Shown here piece after piece: positions 35,448 through 47,638 of a DNA stretch of 64,000 nt. This stretch comes from Lactifluus volemus (taxonomy: Eukaryota; Basidiomycota; Agaricomycetes; Russulales; Russulaceae), in NCBI GenBank assembly GCA_022376515.1, contig WTXI01000002.1:682001-746000 (forward strand), in the 5' to 3' direction. The translations under genes and the position numbers were made by a program. How positions within the stretch are numbered: the first letter of the stretch is position 1; every line of letters starts with the position of its first letter. The notes below the pieces were generated by a model, which made no database searches, was not told where the DNA came from, and was given only the letters and a program-made list of their open reading frames with translations.

Positions 35448-36181
35448 ATGTCGACTAAAAGTGGTGCTCGGCAATTCATGTCCATAGCGCGTTTAATGGA
35501 TCTTTCGTCACGACCCCATGAAGTCTCGGACGACCTAGAGTCATTCTTCTGGGTACTTCTTTACGACGTCGTTCGCTACCGGAATACTTTCGATGAAGAG
35601 GTGAAGAAGGAAACGCAGACAGTGTTTGATCAACATACAAAACCACCGGCTTTGTTGGGGGAGGTCCAGTTCGCGATCGTCGCGACAGACAGGCTTTCCT
35701 TCACCCGGTAAAGGAAAGCTAGTCTTTCTCGACGATCGCGAGCTGGCTTCTGCATTCCTTGAAAGTTTCGTGGAAACCCCTTGCCGCGACATCATTGAAG
35801 AGATGCGGTCTCCATTTCGTAATCTATACCTATGCACACGAACGGGCTTTGCTTCCCGAGTACATACAACCCAAGGATCGAGAAAGTGAACGGCTCGATC
35901 TACGAGTTGTGTGCTCGTCAATGCTGCTCAGGAGAAGCTTGCGGACTCTCAGATGCCTTCCTGGCTATCATCGAAAAGTATCTGGGCATCCGAATGGAGT
36001 ATCGATATATCATGATGACGGCGCTGATCCTCGCGTCGAACGGTCCGCGAGCAGGAACCGCAAAAAGCGCCGTGGCACAGCTGCAGCGATGGACGACGAT
36101 AGCGAGAATATTCACATAGCACGCATGCCCCCAAAATGCTTTCGTCCCAAATTCTTCTTCCAGTCACTCGACATCGTTTAG
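35448..36181 (+). pseudogene. Truncated fungal-type protein kinase (FunK1) relic
   Basis: The fragment reads FMSIARLMDLSSRPHEVSDD and LESFFWVLLYDVVRYRN, then KLVFLDDRELASAFLESFVE and RDIIEEMRSPFRNLYL. This is the C-terminal lobe of the FunK1 family, which is abundant in mushrooms. The N lobe and the catalytic loop (HRD, DFG) are missing upstream, where the foldback elements lie. An 80 bp palindrome (35665-35746) interrupts the frame between the two recognisable parts. The remainder (to about 36181) has no recognisable domain. I judge it non-functional. Confidence 0.65.
35665..35746. repeat. Long palindrome inside FunK1 relic
   Basis: Left arm from about 35665 (ccagttcgcgatcgtcgcg) and right arm to about 35746 (gacgatcgcgagctgg) are reverse complements, about 33 of 39 positions by eye, around a loop of about 8 nt. 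The right arm is the genuine kinase sequence (KLVFLDDRELA). The left arm looks like an inverted copy of it. Confidence 0.7.
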
Positions 36182-36767
36182 CGCGCTTCAGAAGCTGCTT
36201 CGAACGGCCTCCCCCCTCCCGTAGCCTGAGGTCGGGCAAGGCAATGACGGTCCTCCGCCTGCGAAATACTAGAACTTTATCTATACGTTCACCTGTCCTG
36301 CACTAGTACAATACCCCGAGCAATCTATCCTCCATACGGAGCCCTGTTTGGAATACCTATGTACTGGTGAGGGAGGGTGTTGTGGAAAGCCTGGAGAACT
36401 GGCGAGCTCGGACACCTCAGGCTAATGGGAGAAAAACATGGTTTTCATTATTGCCGGTCAGAGGACTAATTGGCGTGTGGCAGGGCTACATTTCAGCCAT
36501 CGAATATCAATTCTCGAGCAGTCTTGCCGACATGACGGAGCTTCCCGTGCTTCACGTCTCCCAAGTTAGCAGAAAGGAAGACACGGTCGAGACAAAGCGC
36601 AGTCACCTGTCGCAGTCATCTCGTCAGTGGCAGTTGGAGAAATTTCTCTTTAAATATCAGTGCAATCATCGACGTATACATACAAGGTCCCTGCAAAATC
36701 TAAAGCGTGGCTGCTACTAAGTGATACAGAGATAAAGACTCCGCATGCTATCCCCTGATACCGATCG
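36182..36767. other. Intergenic, FunK1 relic to UFD1
   Basis: About 590 bp. The 117-codon plus frame at 36367-36720 shows no domain, and I cannot support it as a gene. Confidence 0.45.
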
Positions 36768-38408
36768 TTAGTCCAAGTCACTGTCAATCACAATCACATC
36801 ATCATCATCGACACCAAAGTCTGGTGTCGGGCTGCGCTGTGGCTTTTTGCTGGAGCGCTGCTGTAAACGTGGTACGATTGCGCCACCTGCACCCAACGTC
36901 CGTACACCAGGTCCGTTTGTCGAGCGTGAGCCCAAGCTTCGGCCCTGCCCGGTCCCCCACCTTACCCCGTCTGACTGGTTAGCTTGTGTGTCTTCGGTGG
37001 CCTTGCTCTTGCCTTTGCCTGTACCTTGGGTAGAGGTACCAGCAACTCGTCCATTGAGGGAGTTGCCTGCCCCGGCGAAGGCAGTCGGAGGCTCGATGGG
37101 AGTGAGCCATCAGAGGTTGGGTAATTGTAGGGAAGCGTACCTTTGATGCTTGTTCGTCATCAGGTGCCGATGGTGGGACGTATGGTGGGATGTTGAAGCC
37201 AAAGAACAATTTACCAAACGGAAGATTGAGAGGGGCGGGAGATTTCCCGTCGTTCTCGAGGTCGTCATTCAAATAACACGATGTTGGCTGTAGTACATCA
37301 GCACAAGTTGGCAAAGCACACAGGGAACTCACTCAGTCCGAATAATCTTGCTTGATGTCGGGACTTGCTCGGGGGCTCTGTGCGTAATCCCACGCCCTTT
37401 GGTCTTCCTTCCCCCGAGAGTTTCCCCGCGACCTTTGAATGTTCCCATGCGTCGCCATCTTTGCTGACGGTCGCACCGGCCTTGTTCATGCCGGGAGCGA
37501 TTCCACCCATGGAGCTTCCCGGGCGGCTTGAACCTGGTGTCTGGGAGCTAAGATCAATGTTAAGTTTGGAGGCCATAGTGGGTAGAGGGGCGGCCTTTGG
37601 ACGCTCTGGTTCGACGTAGCCAACTGGCGGTGCAAAGTCGACCTCAAGATCGGTATCAAGGATCGAGATACCTTCACCGCCGGGTGTTGTTTCCATTACA
37701 AGTAAGCCGAAAATGATGGAATTGTACGATATCTCGATTATATCGCCTTGGGTGATGGCGGTGAAGTTGCGAAGTGCTTGTTCCAAACTAGAATGCCTAG
37801 AATTAGAACGAAGAAACAACTCAGGCGCATTCTTACACAGCCTTGGGATCCGAGATTTCGAGGAAGTGGACATGCTGAGCTTGAAGCTTGACGAATCTGC
37901 CCTTGGGGAGCTCTGTGCCGGTGATGCGAACGGGATCACCTTCATTCAGCCGCAAAGTCTTCATCATCCAGTAGGGAAGATGAACGACGCCTTCCTCAGC
38001 GATAAACTCAAGAACACCAGCGTGGGTAGAAGCGGCTGAGTTTTGAGGGTTCCGAAGCTTGAACATCCACGGAGATTCGAGATCAAGGGATGTTAGGTGA
38101 GCGAGAGCTGATGGTGGCAATATAACTAGGCTCAGTCGGTAAGAGAAAGAAAATCTATACTGATCCATTTGGGAACGCACTCTTCCCCCCATAACTCAAG
38201 TTCTCTCGTTCACGACCTGGGAGCATTGCAACACTGTATGCCTTTAAATACTCGTCGTAAGAGCTGGGATTGGCTCCACGACCCCCGGGAAAGCCAAAAT
38301 TACCACCCAGGCCTCTACAGGGTATTGTCAGGCGCGTGCGATGCGATATAGAACCCTGGCCTACTGAGCCAATTGGGCAAACAAGCCTGCGGGGCCCCCC
38401 ATACCCAT
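36768..38408 (-). CDS. UFD1: Ubiquitin fusion degradation protein Ufd1
   Basis: Ufd1 with Npl4 is the ubiquitin-binding adaptor of Cdc48/p97. It starts MGMGGPAGLFAQLAQ, then NPSSYDEYLKAYSVAMLPG. The double-psi barrel follows: ILPPSALAHLTSLDLESP, MFKLRNPQ, VLEFIAEEGVVHLPYWMM and FVKLQAQHVHFLEISDPK. Next is IFGLLVMETTPG, the Cdc48-facing FFGFNIPPYVPPS, and a Ser/Pro-rich tail. The last residues read DDDDVIVIDSDLD, an acidic hydrophobic patch like a SUMO-interacting motif, as known for yeast Ufd1. Start could extend a little upstream (FGDEDAMGM). Divergent from CCT4 by about 230 bp. Confidence 0.93.
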
Positions 38409-38638
38409 AGCATCTTCGTCACCAAACTAAAAGGGAAACGGTGAGGAAAGAAGGGAAAATGACGATGAGATAATACGCACGAAATCCATTTATTAGTTGT
38501 GGTTGTCGTAGTTCGCAGTCAAAGGGCAGGGTTTGGCCAAAGAAAGTGACGCGTTCTTTCACGTGTTCGGCGGAATAACACGGCCCGGGCCGTAAAGTCA
38601 CCAAGCTCGGAAATCGTTCACTGGGCAGTTCATTCAAT

Positions 38639-40758
38639 ATGGCTCTCTCAACCGCACCACCCTCGGGGCCCAGAGCACCCCTTCCATCGGTATCTGGCGC
38701 AAATAAGGCCTTCAATGACAAGGTATTTTCACATTGCAATATTGATCCATGACGTTTCCTGAAGGCGCGTCCTCTACAGGGAAAACCAATGGAGGTCCGC
38801 TTGTCTAATCTGGTTGCTGCAAAAGGCATGTCTCTCCAAATTTACTGAAGATATATCCTGAAAATTCTGGTGTAGCAATCAGTGATGCTGTGCGGACATC
38901 ATTAGGACCTCGTGGCATGGACAAAATGGTTAAAAGCACCTTATCCACTGTTTAATCTTGTCTGGCTTACCACGATCATCCTAGATTCAAACTGCGAAAG
39001 GGGAGGTCATCGTTACAAATGATGGCGCGACTATTTTACGAAGCATCCAGGCTCTTCACCCGGCCTCTAAAATGGTGAGCAGACGCGTGTCTGGTCCATC
39101 AATATGGAGTTGATTCCATTTGGATAAGCTCGTCGACCTTTCTGCAGCACAGGATGTCGAAGCTGGTGATGGCACGACAACCGTCGTCGTACTTGCCGGT
39201 AGCCTTCTTGGTGCAGCTGAGAAGTTGCTTCAAAAGGGGATCCATCCAACAATCATCGCGAGTCTTTCCTAAGGGCTTCAACAAAGGCCGTCGAATTCCT
39301 CAGTGAAATATCGACACCAATCGACTTGAACGACCGTACTACACTTATAAGAGCAGCCAGCACGTCCTTGAATTCCAAGGCAGGTCACCCACCCTTTTCT
39401 TTCTGCCCCATCTAACAAAGTGTATAGATTGTCTCCCAATATTCGTCCATCCTAGCACCTATTGCTGTCTCTGCTGTCACACGTCTTGTCACGCCTACAT
39501 CTTCAAACGTAGATTTACGAGATATCCGCATCGTCAAGAAGGTTGGTGGTACGATAGAAGACACCGAACTCATCGATGGTGTTGTCCTCAACCAAAACGT
39601 CGTCGTTGCTGCTGGCGGCCCTACAAGAATAGAAAAAGCGAAAATTGGTCTCATCCAGTTCCAGCTCAGTGCTCCCAAGCCTGATGTTAGTTGCTGCAAT
39701 TTCCGTATGCTCGTGGCGAGTATTGACAAAGTAGCCTAGATGGACAATACCGTTGTCATCAATGATTATCGGCAGATGGACAAGGTCATCAAGGAAGGGC
39801 GCACCTACTTGCTCAACATTTGTAAAAAGATCAAGAAAAGCGGCTGTAACGTCTTGCTCATCCAGAAGTCCATCTTACGCGATGCGGTTGACGATACGTC
39901 CCTCACCTTCCTCAAGCGCCTCAACATCCTCGTCGTCAAAGACGTAGAACGCGACGAGATCGACTTTCTCACCAAGAGCCTCGGGTGCAAACCTGTCGCT
40001 GACATCGAGGCGTTCAGCGAGGATAAACTCGGATACGCAGACCTCGTGGAAGAGATGAACAATGATGGGACGAAGGTTGTCAAGATTACGGGCGTGAAGC
40101 ACAAGGGGCGCACCGTCAGCATCCTCGCATGAGTAGCAACCAGCTCGTCCTCGACGAATGCGAGCGTTCTATCCACGATGCCCTCTGTGTCGTGCGCTGT
40201 CTCGTCAAAAAGCGGTGCGTGCACCCTAACATTTTTATTTACTTACCCAAATCCCATTCTCCCCCACACTGACTTTTTTTTTTTTGGACCCGTCCCTCTC
40301 ATTTATTCTCTCCTTACTCATTACGTACGTAGCGCGCTCATCGGTGGTGGCGGCGCACCAGAGATCTACGTATCACGCAAGCTATTCCAACACGCACAGG
40401 GTCTAACCGGCATGGAATCCTACTGCTTCCAAGCCTACGCCGACGCGCTCGAAGTCATCCCGACGACCCTCGCCGAGAACGCGGGACTCAACCCGATTGC
40501 GATCGTCACCGAATTGCGCAACCGTCACTCTCTGGCGAACACAATGCTGGTATCAACGTCCGCAAGGTGCGTCAACTCACTTTCTCTGTGTGCTGAATCG
40601 TGATGGACGAAAAAAAAACATATATTTAGGGACAGATCTCAAATATCCTGGAGGAATACGTCGTGCAGCCGTTGTTGGTGTCGACGAGCGCGGTAGAACT
40701 CGCGACGGAGACAGTGACGCTACTTTTGAAGATCGACGATTATGTGCAGGCTCGGTAG
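38639..40758 (+). CDS. CCT4: T-complex protein 1 subunit delta (CCT4)
   Basis: CCT4 is one of eight subunits of the cytosolic chaperonin TRiC that folds actin and tubulin. The translation shows [74 protein letters not shown], the ATPase-related GGGGAPEI and [17 protein letters not shown]. The C-terminal [12 protein letters not shown], then [12 protein letters not shown], ends at 40758. The delta-specific start [16 protein letters not shown] lies at 38639. Short introns are frequent. The frame needs a base added near 39259, 40128 and 40534. Because CCT4 is essential and single-copy, these are most simply consensus errors. Confidence 0.95.
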
Positions 40759-41037
40759 GGAGTCTGGGCACTAGTCGTTGTGAATATGTATACGCGCAGA
40801 CACGAGACGTGAGAATCGTCACATCCGAAAAATAAACAAAAGCACGAAAAAAACCCAGAGCTTGCGCGCGCGATGATAACCCACCCAGTGCGGATCCAAG
40901 AACACCTGTATTTACCAGTCAACAAAAAAGAAATATAGAAAACATAGCGCTACAAGCGACGAGGAATACACGAGAGCGAACAGCTATAAAATACGAAGGA
41001 CGGACAAACGTTCTCGGCCCCGCTCTTTCTAACTTAA

Positions 41038-43608
41038 CTAACCCCAACGCTGCAACGCGCCTGCCGCAGCCTTCTTTAGGCGTGACTCCTTGTCGGCCTC
41101 GGCGGCGCTGACGAGGAGAGGCCGAAGCTCCGCCTTTAGCTTGATTACCTCCGGTACGCGCTCCGCGCCAACGCCACCCTCGCGGCCAACCTGGCCCAAG
41201 AATATGCAGGCGTTTGCGCACACTTCCTCGGGGACGTTCGCGACTTGTCCCTTGAGAACGTACGCAAGCGTGTCCACCGCGCGGCCGGGCGCAGTCACGG
41301 GCGATCCAATCTCGTTTTCCCCTGCTGCGGAGCCAGGGGCGGCGCTACCCTGAACCTCTTGCGGTAGTGGCATCGTAATTGCGTCGAGTGCGACATTCGC
41401 TAGAGAAAGTCCGTGTTAAAGGGGCTTTTGGGGTTGTGAAAACGGGCCAAAATGACCCACCGGATTGCAGACTGAGGAGCGTGAGAGCGACGATGCCCTC
41501 GTTGATGAGGATTGGATATCTCTTGCTGCGCCGGATCAGTTGAGCTAGGGCGAGAGCGACGGACTGAGAGCTGATAATGCCCATCGCCGCCTTGCGCTGC
41601 TTATCATCCGGGGTATCCTCATGCCAGAGCGTGCGGATCACGTTCACAAAGACGCGCGTGCCCTCGCTTTTAACTGCCGTCGAGTCCGAACGCTTGATGA
41701 GCGTGAGGATCTGCTGCAGTCCAGTCGGCTTGGCATCTTGACCATCAGACGGCAGCATGAGATCGTAACAATTTTTGGCTGATTCCAACGACGCCTTAGT
41801 CTCCGCTCACGGGTGATGACTCTTGAGCTCACCATTGCCGTTGCACAAGTGCTTCACGACGCCTATAGCGTTAACCTGAACCATTTCGGCTACGTGGGCC
41901 GCCGGTTGGAATACGCCGGAGTCGGTGAGTCGCTTGACGATGCCAGCCTCGCCGAGGGATGCGCGAGCGGATGCGGCATATGCGAGATGCTTGAGCAAAC
42001 CAATGATACCATGCTTGACTTTGATGTCGGTCTCTGGACGAAGCAATGCGGCAAGATCCGGGGCGATGCTGATAGGGGGCCGTATGAGGGTGGTAGATTG
42101 TGTCTCTGCAGTAGCCAAAACTCGAATACAAATTTCAAAGGAAAGAAAAGGTGATAGAACGTACCGTGACGCAAGAGGTTGCCTAAAGTCATCGTAGCAC
42201 AGACTAAGAGGTCGTCGCGATTACGATCCTTCAGGTCCTTATTCGCCTTGATCCATTGCACCATCTGCGCAACAAGTGCTCCGCCTGGTTGCTCCGGATT
42301 CGAATCATCCCACAATACATCACCGTTTTTCTCTTCGCCCGCGACTTCAATGACCGCCTTAATAAGGGCGGCCTTGCAAAAATCGAAGGAACGCTCGCGT
42401 TGTGCGACTTCGCCGGGTAGATCTTTCCAGAGCGGATGATAGTCGCCGTGGTCTATAAAGTCGAGAATATTTGAAAGGCAACGCACGCCACCGTGCTCAT
42501 CTGGAAAGGCCAAGCCGCGAGCAAGCGAAAGCCGCACGTCCTCGTCATCGAGCGCGAGCGCCTCAAGGTGCGAGCATGACTCTTCAAAAGACTCCAAGTC
42601 AGCGGAAATAAGGGTGCGCCGCAGCGGGGTGGCTTGATCGAAGGGAGGTGGTGGTGTCTGGAAAGGTGGGATATATGGGAGTATAGGCGTGACGAGCTGA
42701 GGAAGAACATCTGGCCCGAATACAGTCGGCGCTATGAGGAGACCGATTGTGAGTAGGGATGTGGGAACAAGACGTTGCTCGACACACCATTTTCTTTCCG
42801 CTCTCCTATCGCACGCCAAGCCCAGGACAAGAGATCACCCCGCAGTTGCCACGACTCGTCAAGTTCTTCAGGCGGGATGTGGGGCGCCGGACTCTTTGCC
42901 CAAGCTCCTGGGGGGTATATCGCCCCTACTAAACGGAGAATCGTCGTGGGTGCCTCGGACGTATTGAGTGTGTTTTGGACAGGCTCTTTTGTCACAAATG
43001 ACTATAAGCACATAAGGGATTATCTGGGTGGCCAGACACACCATATCCCATACTCGCGTTCAACAACACAGCAATGGCCGTCCTGACGACTTTTAAATGG
43101 GCGACAGATAGAGGGAGAAAGTCAGTCGCCTTATCAGAGGGGATGAGATCGGCGTAACGTTCGAATAGGGTTACAAGGGCGTTAATGAACCCTGACTCAA
43201 GGAGACGGCCCCTGTTTTCGTCTGGAGGAGTCAGTACTAGCCTGGGAAGAACAAAGAGGCTGATGATACCATGGTCTATGCAAATGTTAGCCCCAACGCG
43301 AAGGGTCTCGAATAACGCAGGGAGACGGGAAACATCAGGCACACGAAGGCCAAGCAAAGCATCTTTGACAATCGCCGCTAGGACAACGGGGAGTTGTGTG
43401 GCGCCTAACGCCGTCTGAGTATCGTCTGCAACACATTTTATTAAACCTGGTAGAGTGTATGCGGAAGAAAACGTTGCTCACTGTTCTTTACCCGGAGCGA
43501 GTTGGCTAACGCCTGAGCGATGGATTCAGCTTTGTTCCAATCAGAGTCAGACTGACGCGTTTGTCCTGTGAGTTCTGTAGCAAGAGCAATAACGCTCTGA
43601 TCTGCCAT
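41038..43608 (-). CDS. ARM-repeat protein, SmgGDS/RAP1GDS1-like
   Basis: This is an all-helical armadillo-repeat protein resembling Rap1 GTPase-GDP dissociation stimulator 1 (SmgGDS), a chaperone and exchange factor for polybasic small GTPases. Repeat signatures include FETLRVGANICIDH, RLLESGFINALVTLFERY, ALVAQMVQWIK, NRDDLLVCATMTLGNLLRH, KHGIIGLLKHLAYAA and SEGTRVFVNVIRTLWHED. The last repeat reads EEVCANACIFLGQVG and the protein ends AGALQRWG at 41038. Start MADQSVIALATEL at 43608; introns of 50-70 nt split it into about eight exons. Its function is inferred from the fold and repeat pattern only. It is convergent with CCT4. Confidence 0.75.
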
Positions 43609-44139
43609 GCTTGTGTGCTGAACGAAAGTGATATGGGTATGAGTGGGTGCCAGTGAGTGTGGACAGGGTTTAAAAAATTGGCCGCATATAGGTACGATTA
43701 TGATTACACAACTAACCTCTTTCTTATCGGATTAAGCATCCAAGTCGATCATCCCGCGCACAACCCCAGTATCGCGGCGCATCATATTCCATTACCCACA
43801 ACCTTCCTCTGGGTACGCATAAGTCTCAGTATAGTACAAACTTGGTGTCGTCACCTCCAGAAATGGGATCAGTCGGCCCATCGATATCCAATCTCCGCCA
43901 GAAGGTAAGTCGGCTTACTCCTGATTACGTGAGCCGAGCGATCCATCGCGGAACGACGATCCCCCGATTTATAGTGTTGGTAAATATATATCCTAGACGG
44001 GAGTTGACATTCATATCCATCGACACTACTCCTCTAATAAGTATGGACAACTTCCATTCTACTGGAATGAGGCGTGGCTTGAACCACTCATAAAGCGGTC
44101 CTGCATATATTTCTCGTCCCCTCGGACCCCCAGCTCATC
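43609..44139. other. Intergenic, divergent promoters (ARM protein / P450)
   Basis: About 530 bp between divergent start codons. Small plus frames at 43657-44093 look random. No defined site was recognised. Confidence 0.45.
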
Positions 44140-46240
44140 ATGAATCGGGTCAGCATCCCTGTTGTCTCCACCGTTCCCCTTCACGGCGTAGTGCCGTATC
44201 TTGTTCGCTCTCTATTTACTATCACACCTCGTCTTGGTCTGCTCATAGGTATTCTCATCGCTCTCGCAATCCATTATGCTAGGAGCCCTGGCGTAAAGTC
44301 CCTCCCGGCCCAAGGGGGATTCCTATCCTCGGACATGCCCTCAAACTCCAGGATAAGACTTGGTTGATTCGAAAGGTCTGTAAACGAAAGTTTGGTGTGT
44401 CCAGTTTCATATATGAGTCTCGAGGTTGATCATAAATCATGATATCCCAGAGCACGTGATGTACTTGAACGCCTTCGGCCAACCCATCCTCATCCTAAAC
44501 AGCCTCAAGCCTGCTTTTGATCTCCTCGACAGACGTGCTAATATTTATTCTGATCGCCCTCGCTTCATTGTCGCCAATGATATCCTCTGCTGCGGTCTAC
44601 TCACCGCCGGCATGCCATGCGGTGATCTGTGTGTTTTTTTTTGTTCTCCTGACATTTTAGAAACTAATTATCTTGATCACAGTTGGCGTCGCACCCGCCG
44701 TGCAGCACATGAAGGCCTCACAAAAGTAGCAGTCCGTGACTACCATCCAATTCTCCGTAAAGAAGCTATCCTCCTTTCCTCTGCTCTTCTCGAAAACCCA
44801 AATATTTTGGAGAAGCACTTTCAGCGCTTTGCTGCCTCGACGATCATGTCTATCTTATATGACTACCCTACGCTCCAGAACGAGCATGACAAAACCCTGA
44901 CGGATATTCATGCATTCATCGACCGCGTGTCTGCGGCTGCTGCTCCTGGAGCGCATTTAGTTGAGTTATTCCCTTGGATGATGTACATTCCGGAGAGGTA
45001 TGTATCTACCCTCCTACATATTTCTGATCACCGAGAGGTAATACCCCGCCAGATTTGCAAGGTGGAAACGTGAAGGAAGACAACATTCCGTGCAACATAC
45101 GAGCATGTTCAACGCACTTTTTAATACCGTTCGCAGTGACATTGTAAGCAAGGAAATTCTTTTCATTCAAACGCTCTTTACAAATCCCCGTCTCAGTCTA
45201 ATGGGTCTGAGCGACCGAGTCTGAGTGCTACACTCATCAGGAACTCTCACCGACATGGGCTCTCTGGTCAAGAAATGGCCTGGCTTATTGGGACGTTATA
45301 GTGCGTCATCATGTTGTTGGCGAGTTACGACGCCTTAGTGAACCTCTCCCAAGCACTGCAGGCGCAGAGACAACCAGCATCACCCTGACTTGGTGGGCTT
45401 TGGCTATGATCACACATCCAGAATCCCAGAAGTGTGCCCAAGATGAGCTCGACAAAGTTGTCGGGCGTTCCCGCACCCCAGCCTTCTCGGATGCCCCCAG
45501 CCTTCCTTACATTCAAGCCATAGTCAAGGAGGTTCTCCGTTGGCGCCCTTCACTCCCCTTGGGGGCCCCGCATAATACGACAGAGGATGACTGGTATAAT
45601 GGCATGTTCATCCCCAAAGGGACAATGTGCCTCGTGAACCTTTGGCAATGCCATCGGGATCCCGCATTCTACGGTGACGATGCCGAGAAATTTAATCCGG
45701 AGAGGTTCCTGGATGCGAACGGCGGCATTGTTCCAGGCCCAGCAGAGACGCGTGAGGAGGGACACAGCGCGTATGGTTTCGGGAGGCGGGCCTGCATCGG
45801 GAAGCATGTTGCCAACGAGTCCCTCTTCCTCGCAGTGGCCACGGTGCTCTGGGCCGTGAACTTGGAACGCGATCGTGATCAGAGCGGGGAGGATGTGCCC
45901 TTGACACCGAGACTTTCGTGGATACAGGCGTGTTCTTGTAAGTTGGTTTCCCATTTACTTTTTGTGGCTGCGGGTCGAAAGAAGTTGATTCATGTGTTGT
46001 AGTATACCCCTCCCGTACAAGTGTACGATTACACCTCGATTTCCTGAGGCGCTCTCGATACTCGCCGAAGAGAGGGAGATGCTCAGGGCTGAGGCCAGTA
46101 CTTTCACAGACGCATGCGGTTCACAAAGAAGTCCCAAGGTCTTGACTGCCTGTATGTTTGCCTTCATTGTGCCAGTGAGAGAATACGTCTGGTCGTATCA
46201 TAAAATGGATGGTCATAGGATACAGCCCTTTGGCTATTGA
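44140..46240 (+). CDS. Cytochrome P450 monooxygenase
   Basis: This is a membrane-anchored haem monooxygenase; the substrate is unknown. The N-terminal helix LGLLIGILIALAIHYA is the ER anchor, and the PGP hinge region follows (SLP..PILGHALKL). Further motifs are AGAETTSITLTWWALAMI (I helix with A-G-x-E-T-T), EVLRWRPSLPLGAPH (E-x-x-R), FNPERFL and the haem-binding YGFGRRACIGKHVA with the Cys ligand. The last segment reads KCTITPRFPEALSIL. The C-terminal stop is uncertain; the frame stays open to 46240 with non-conserved residues after EEREML. One missing G near 44308 breaks the PGP region. It resembles the expanded Agaricomycete P450 families such as CYP5144, but I do not assign a family. Confidence 0.9.
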
Positions 46241-47638
46241 ATTTGGCTTCAGTCAGGGTGTTGAATGACGAATCCAGCACTTCATTTGTAAACTTACCCG
46301 CTCAGTACGATGATATAAGAAATTTCCAAGAAAGTCTGATCGTCAGATGGCCATTAATTTATCATTTATGTAGAATTTTTCAGTTTGTTTGCTTCGCTGC
46401 GCCCTACAGTTAACCTGGTAGGTAGTAAGGGTCATTTACCCATCCACTGCAATCAATTTCCAAATTGACGTCAACTGGCTTTTTTCTTTAGTTTTCTTCT
46501 TACCATCTACAATGTAATGTTTCTCGAACGCCCTCGTAAAGTGCATATAGACACCTTCCCCTATCTCGAGGACAGCCAATTACTGCAGTTTCGTGGCACG
46601 CTGGAGTCAATACTTCCTTCGATTTACCGCTTATATTTGCTAACATTTCGTTGGTAGGTTATTCCAACAATGGTCTCTGAGCACACGCTGCCTCCCATCA
46701 CTCGGTTCATGTCTCAAGCCCAGAACGCTGCCGCCTTCAGTTCTGGAGCTGCGGCTTCCTACGTGCCGTGTGGCAGGAGGCTCCTAGATAGATACATCGC
46801 GAGGCTGGATGCGTAATGGGATATTGACAAGCTCTTTTGTCGTAGGTAGTGAGGCGACTTGGTTGCGGGCGCATGGGTGGGACACTTTGGCCGCCGCCAC
46901 TACCTATGACTAAGTCCGTACTAATGCCTTCTCCGCAAGATGTACAGGAGGACGTCTCATAACCCGGCAGGCCAAATTGAGTAGTGCCAAAAAAAAAAAA
47001 AAGGTGTTTACAAAAAGGTCACTTGAAGAAGCTTCGATGAAAATGGGATGGCATGCAGTTTGGCAAAATCGCGACCGTCTGAAATCAGAACACGAGTCAA
47101 TTTGCGAACATTTACGAGTGAGCTCTATGGAATTGACAGATTTGATGAGCTTCGTTGATGCCACGGTGCGGAGGGGTGTTGGAGAAGAGGACGAAAGGCA
47201 GAGATCTCCACTTGGGGGAATCATAAACGAGGACACGTGCCTGAATATGCTTCGGTCAGCTGCACAAAGCATTGAGCGTACCCATAGCACTCTCCCCTGG
47301 CCTCGCAATGATGTCCTGGATAAGAATACCATACCCCCCAAAAAGCGCGCTGCGACGACAGACGACAAAGTCGTCATTTCTAGTTATGGTGACGTAAGCA
47401 AAAACTCGCCTCCAAGTCATGCCGGTTGTACAAAGCAGGAATAGAGTATAGGACTCCTGATGAAACTTCGTTACCGTCACGGTTTCCTGACCGGGTATAA
47501 CAGGGGTACAACAAGCGTTGGTTTCGTTTCGTTGGGCGAGAATGCGATACTTATTGCCACTGCCTAACGATATTGACAAAACAAATCATCATAACTTTCA
47601 AACTACATCAAACTGTTGTGTAAATAAATCAGCCGGTT
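46241..47638. other. Intergenic, P450 to NLR
   Basis: About 1.4 kb. Possible short frames: 46526 onward (MFLERPRKVHIDTFPYLED) and 46671 onward (MVSEHTLPPITRFM). A 155-codon plus frame is listed separately. None matches a family I know. Confidence 0.4.
46977..47444 (+). CDS. Unassigned ORF, helical and charged
   Basis: A 155-codon single-exon frame starting after a poly-A run (MSSAKKKKKVFTKRSLEEAS). It is rich in charged and helical residues with segments such as NRDRLKSEHESICEHLRVSS and MLRSAAQSIER. The antisense frame is equally long, so coding is doubtful. No domain is recognised. Confidence 0.25.
   Translation: MSSAKKKKKVFTKRSLEEASMKMGWHAVWQNRDRLKSEHESICEHLRVSSMELTDLMSFVDATVRRGVGEEDERQRSPLGGIINEDTCLNMLRSAAQSIERTHSTLPWPRNDVLDKNTIPPKKRAATTDDKVVISSYGDVSKNSPPSHAGCTKQE

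Noticed and set aside
41890..42819. 309-codon frame on the minus strand as a separate gene
   Set aside because: It is the central exon of the ARM-repeat protein read through introns.
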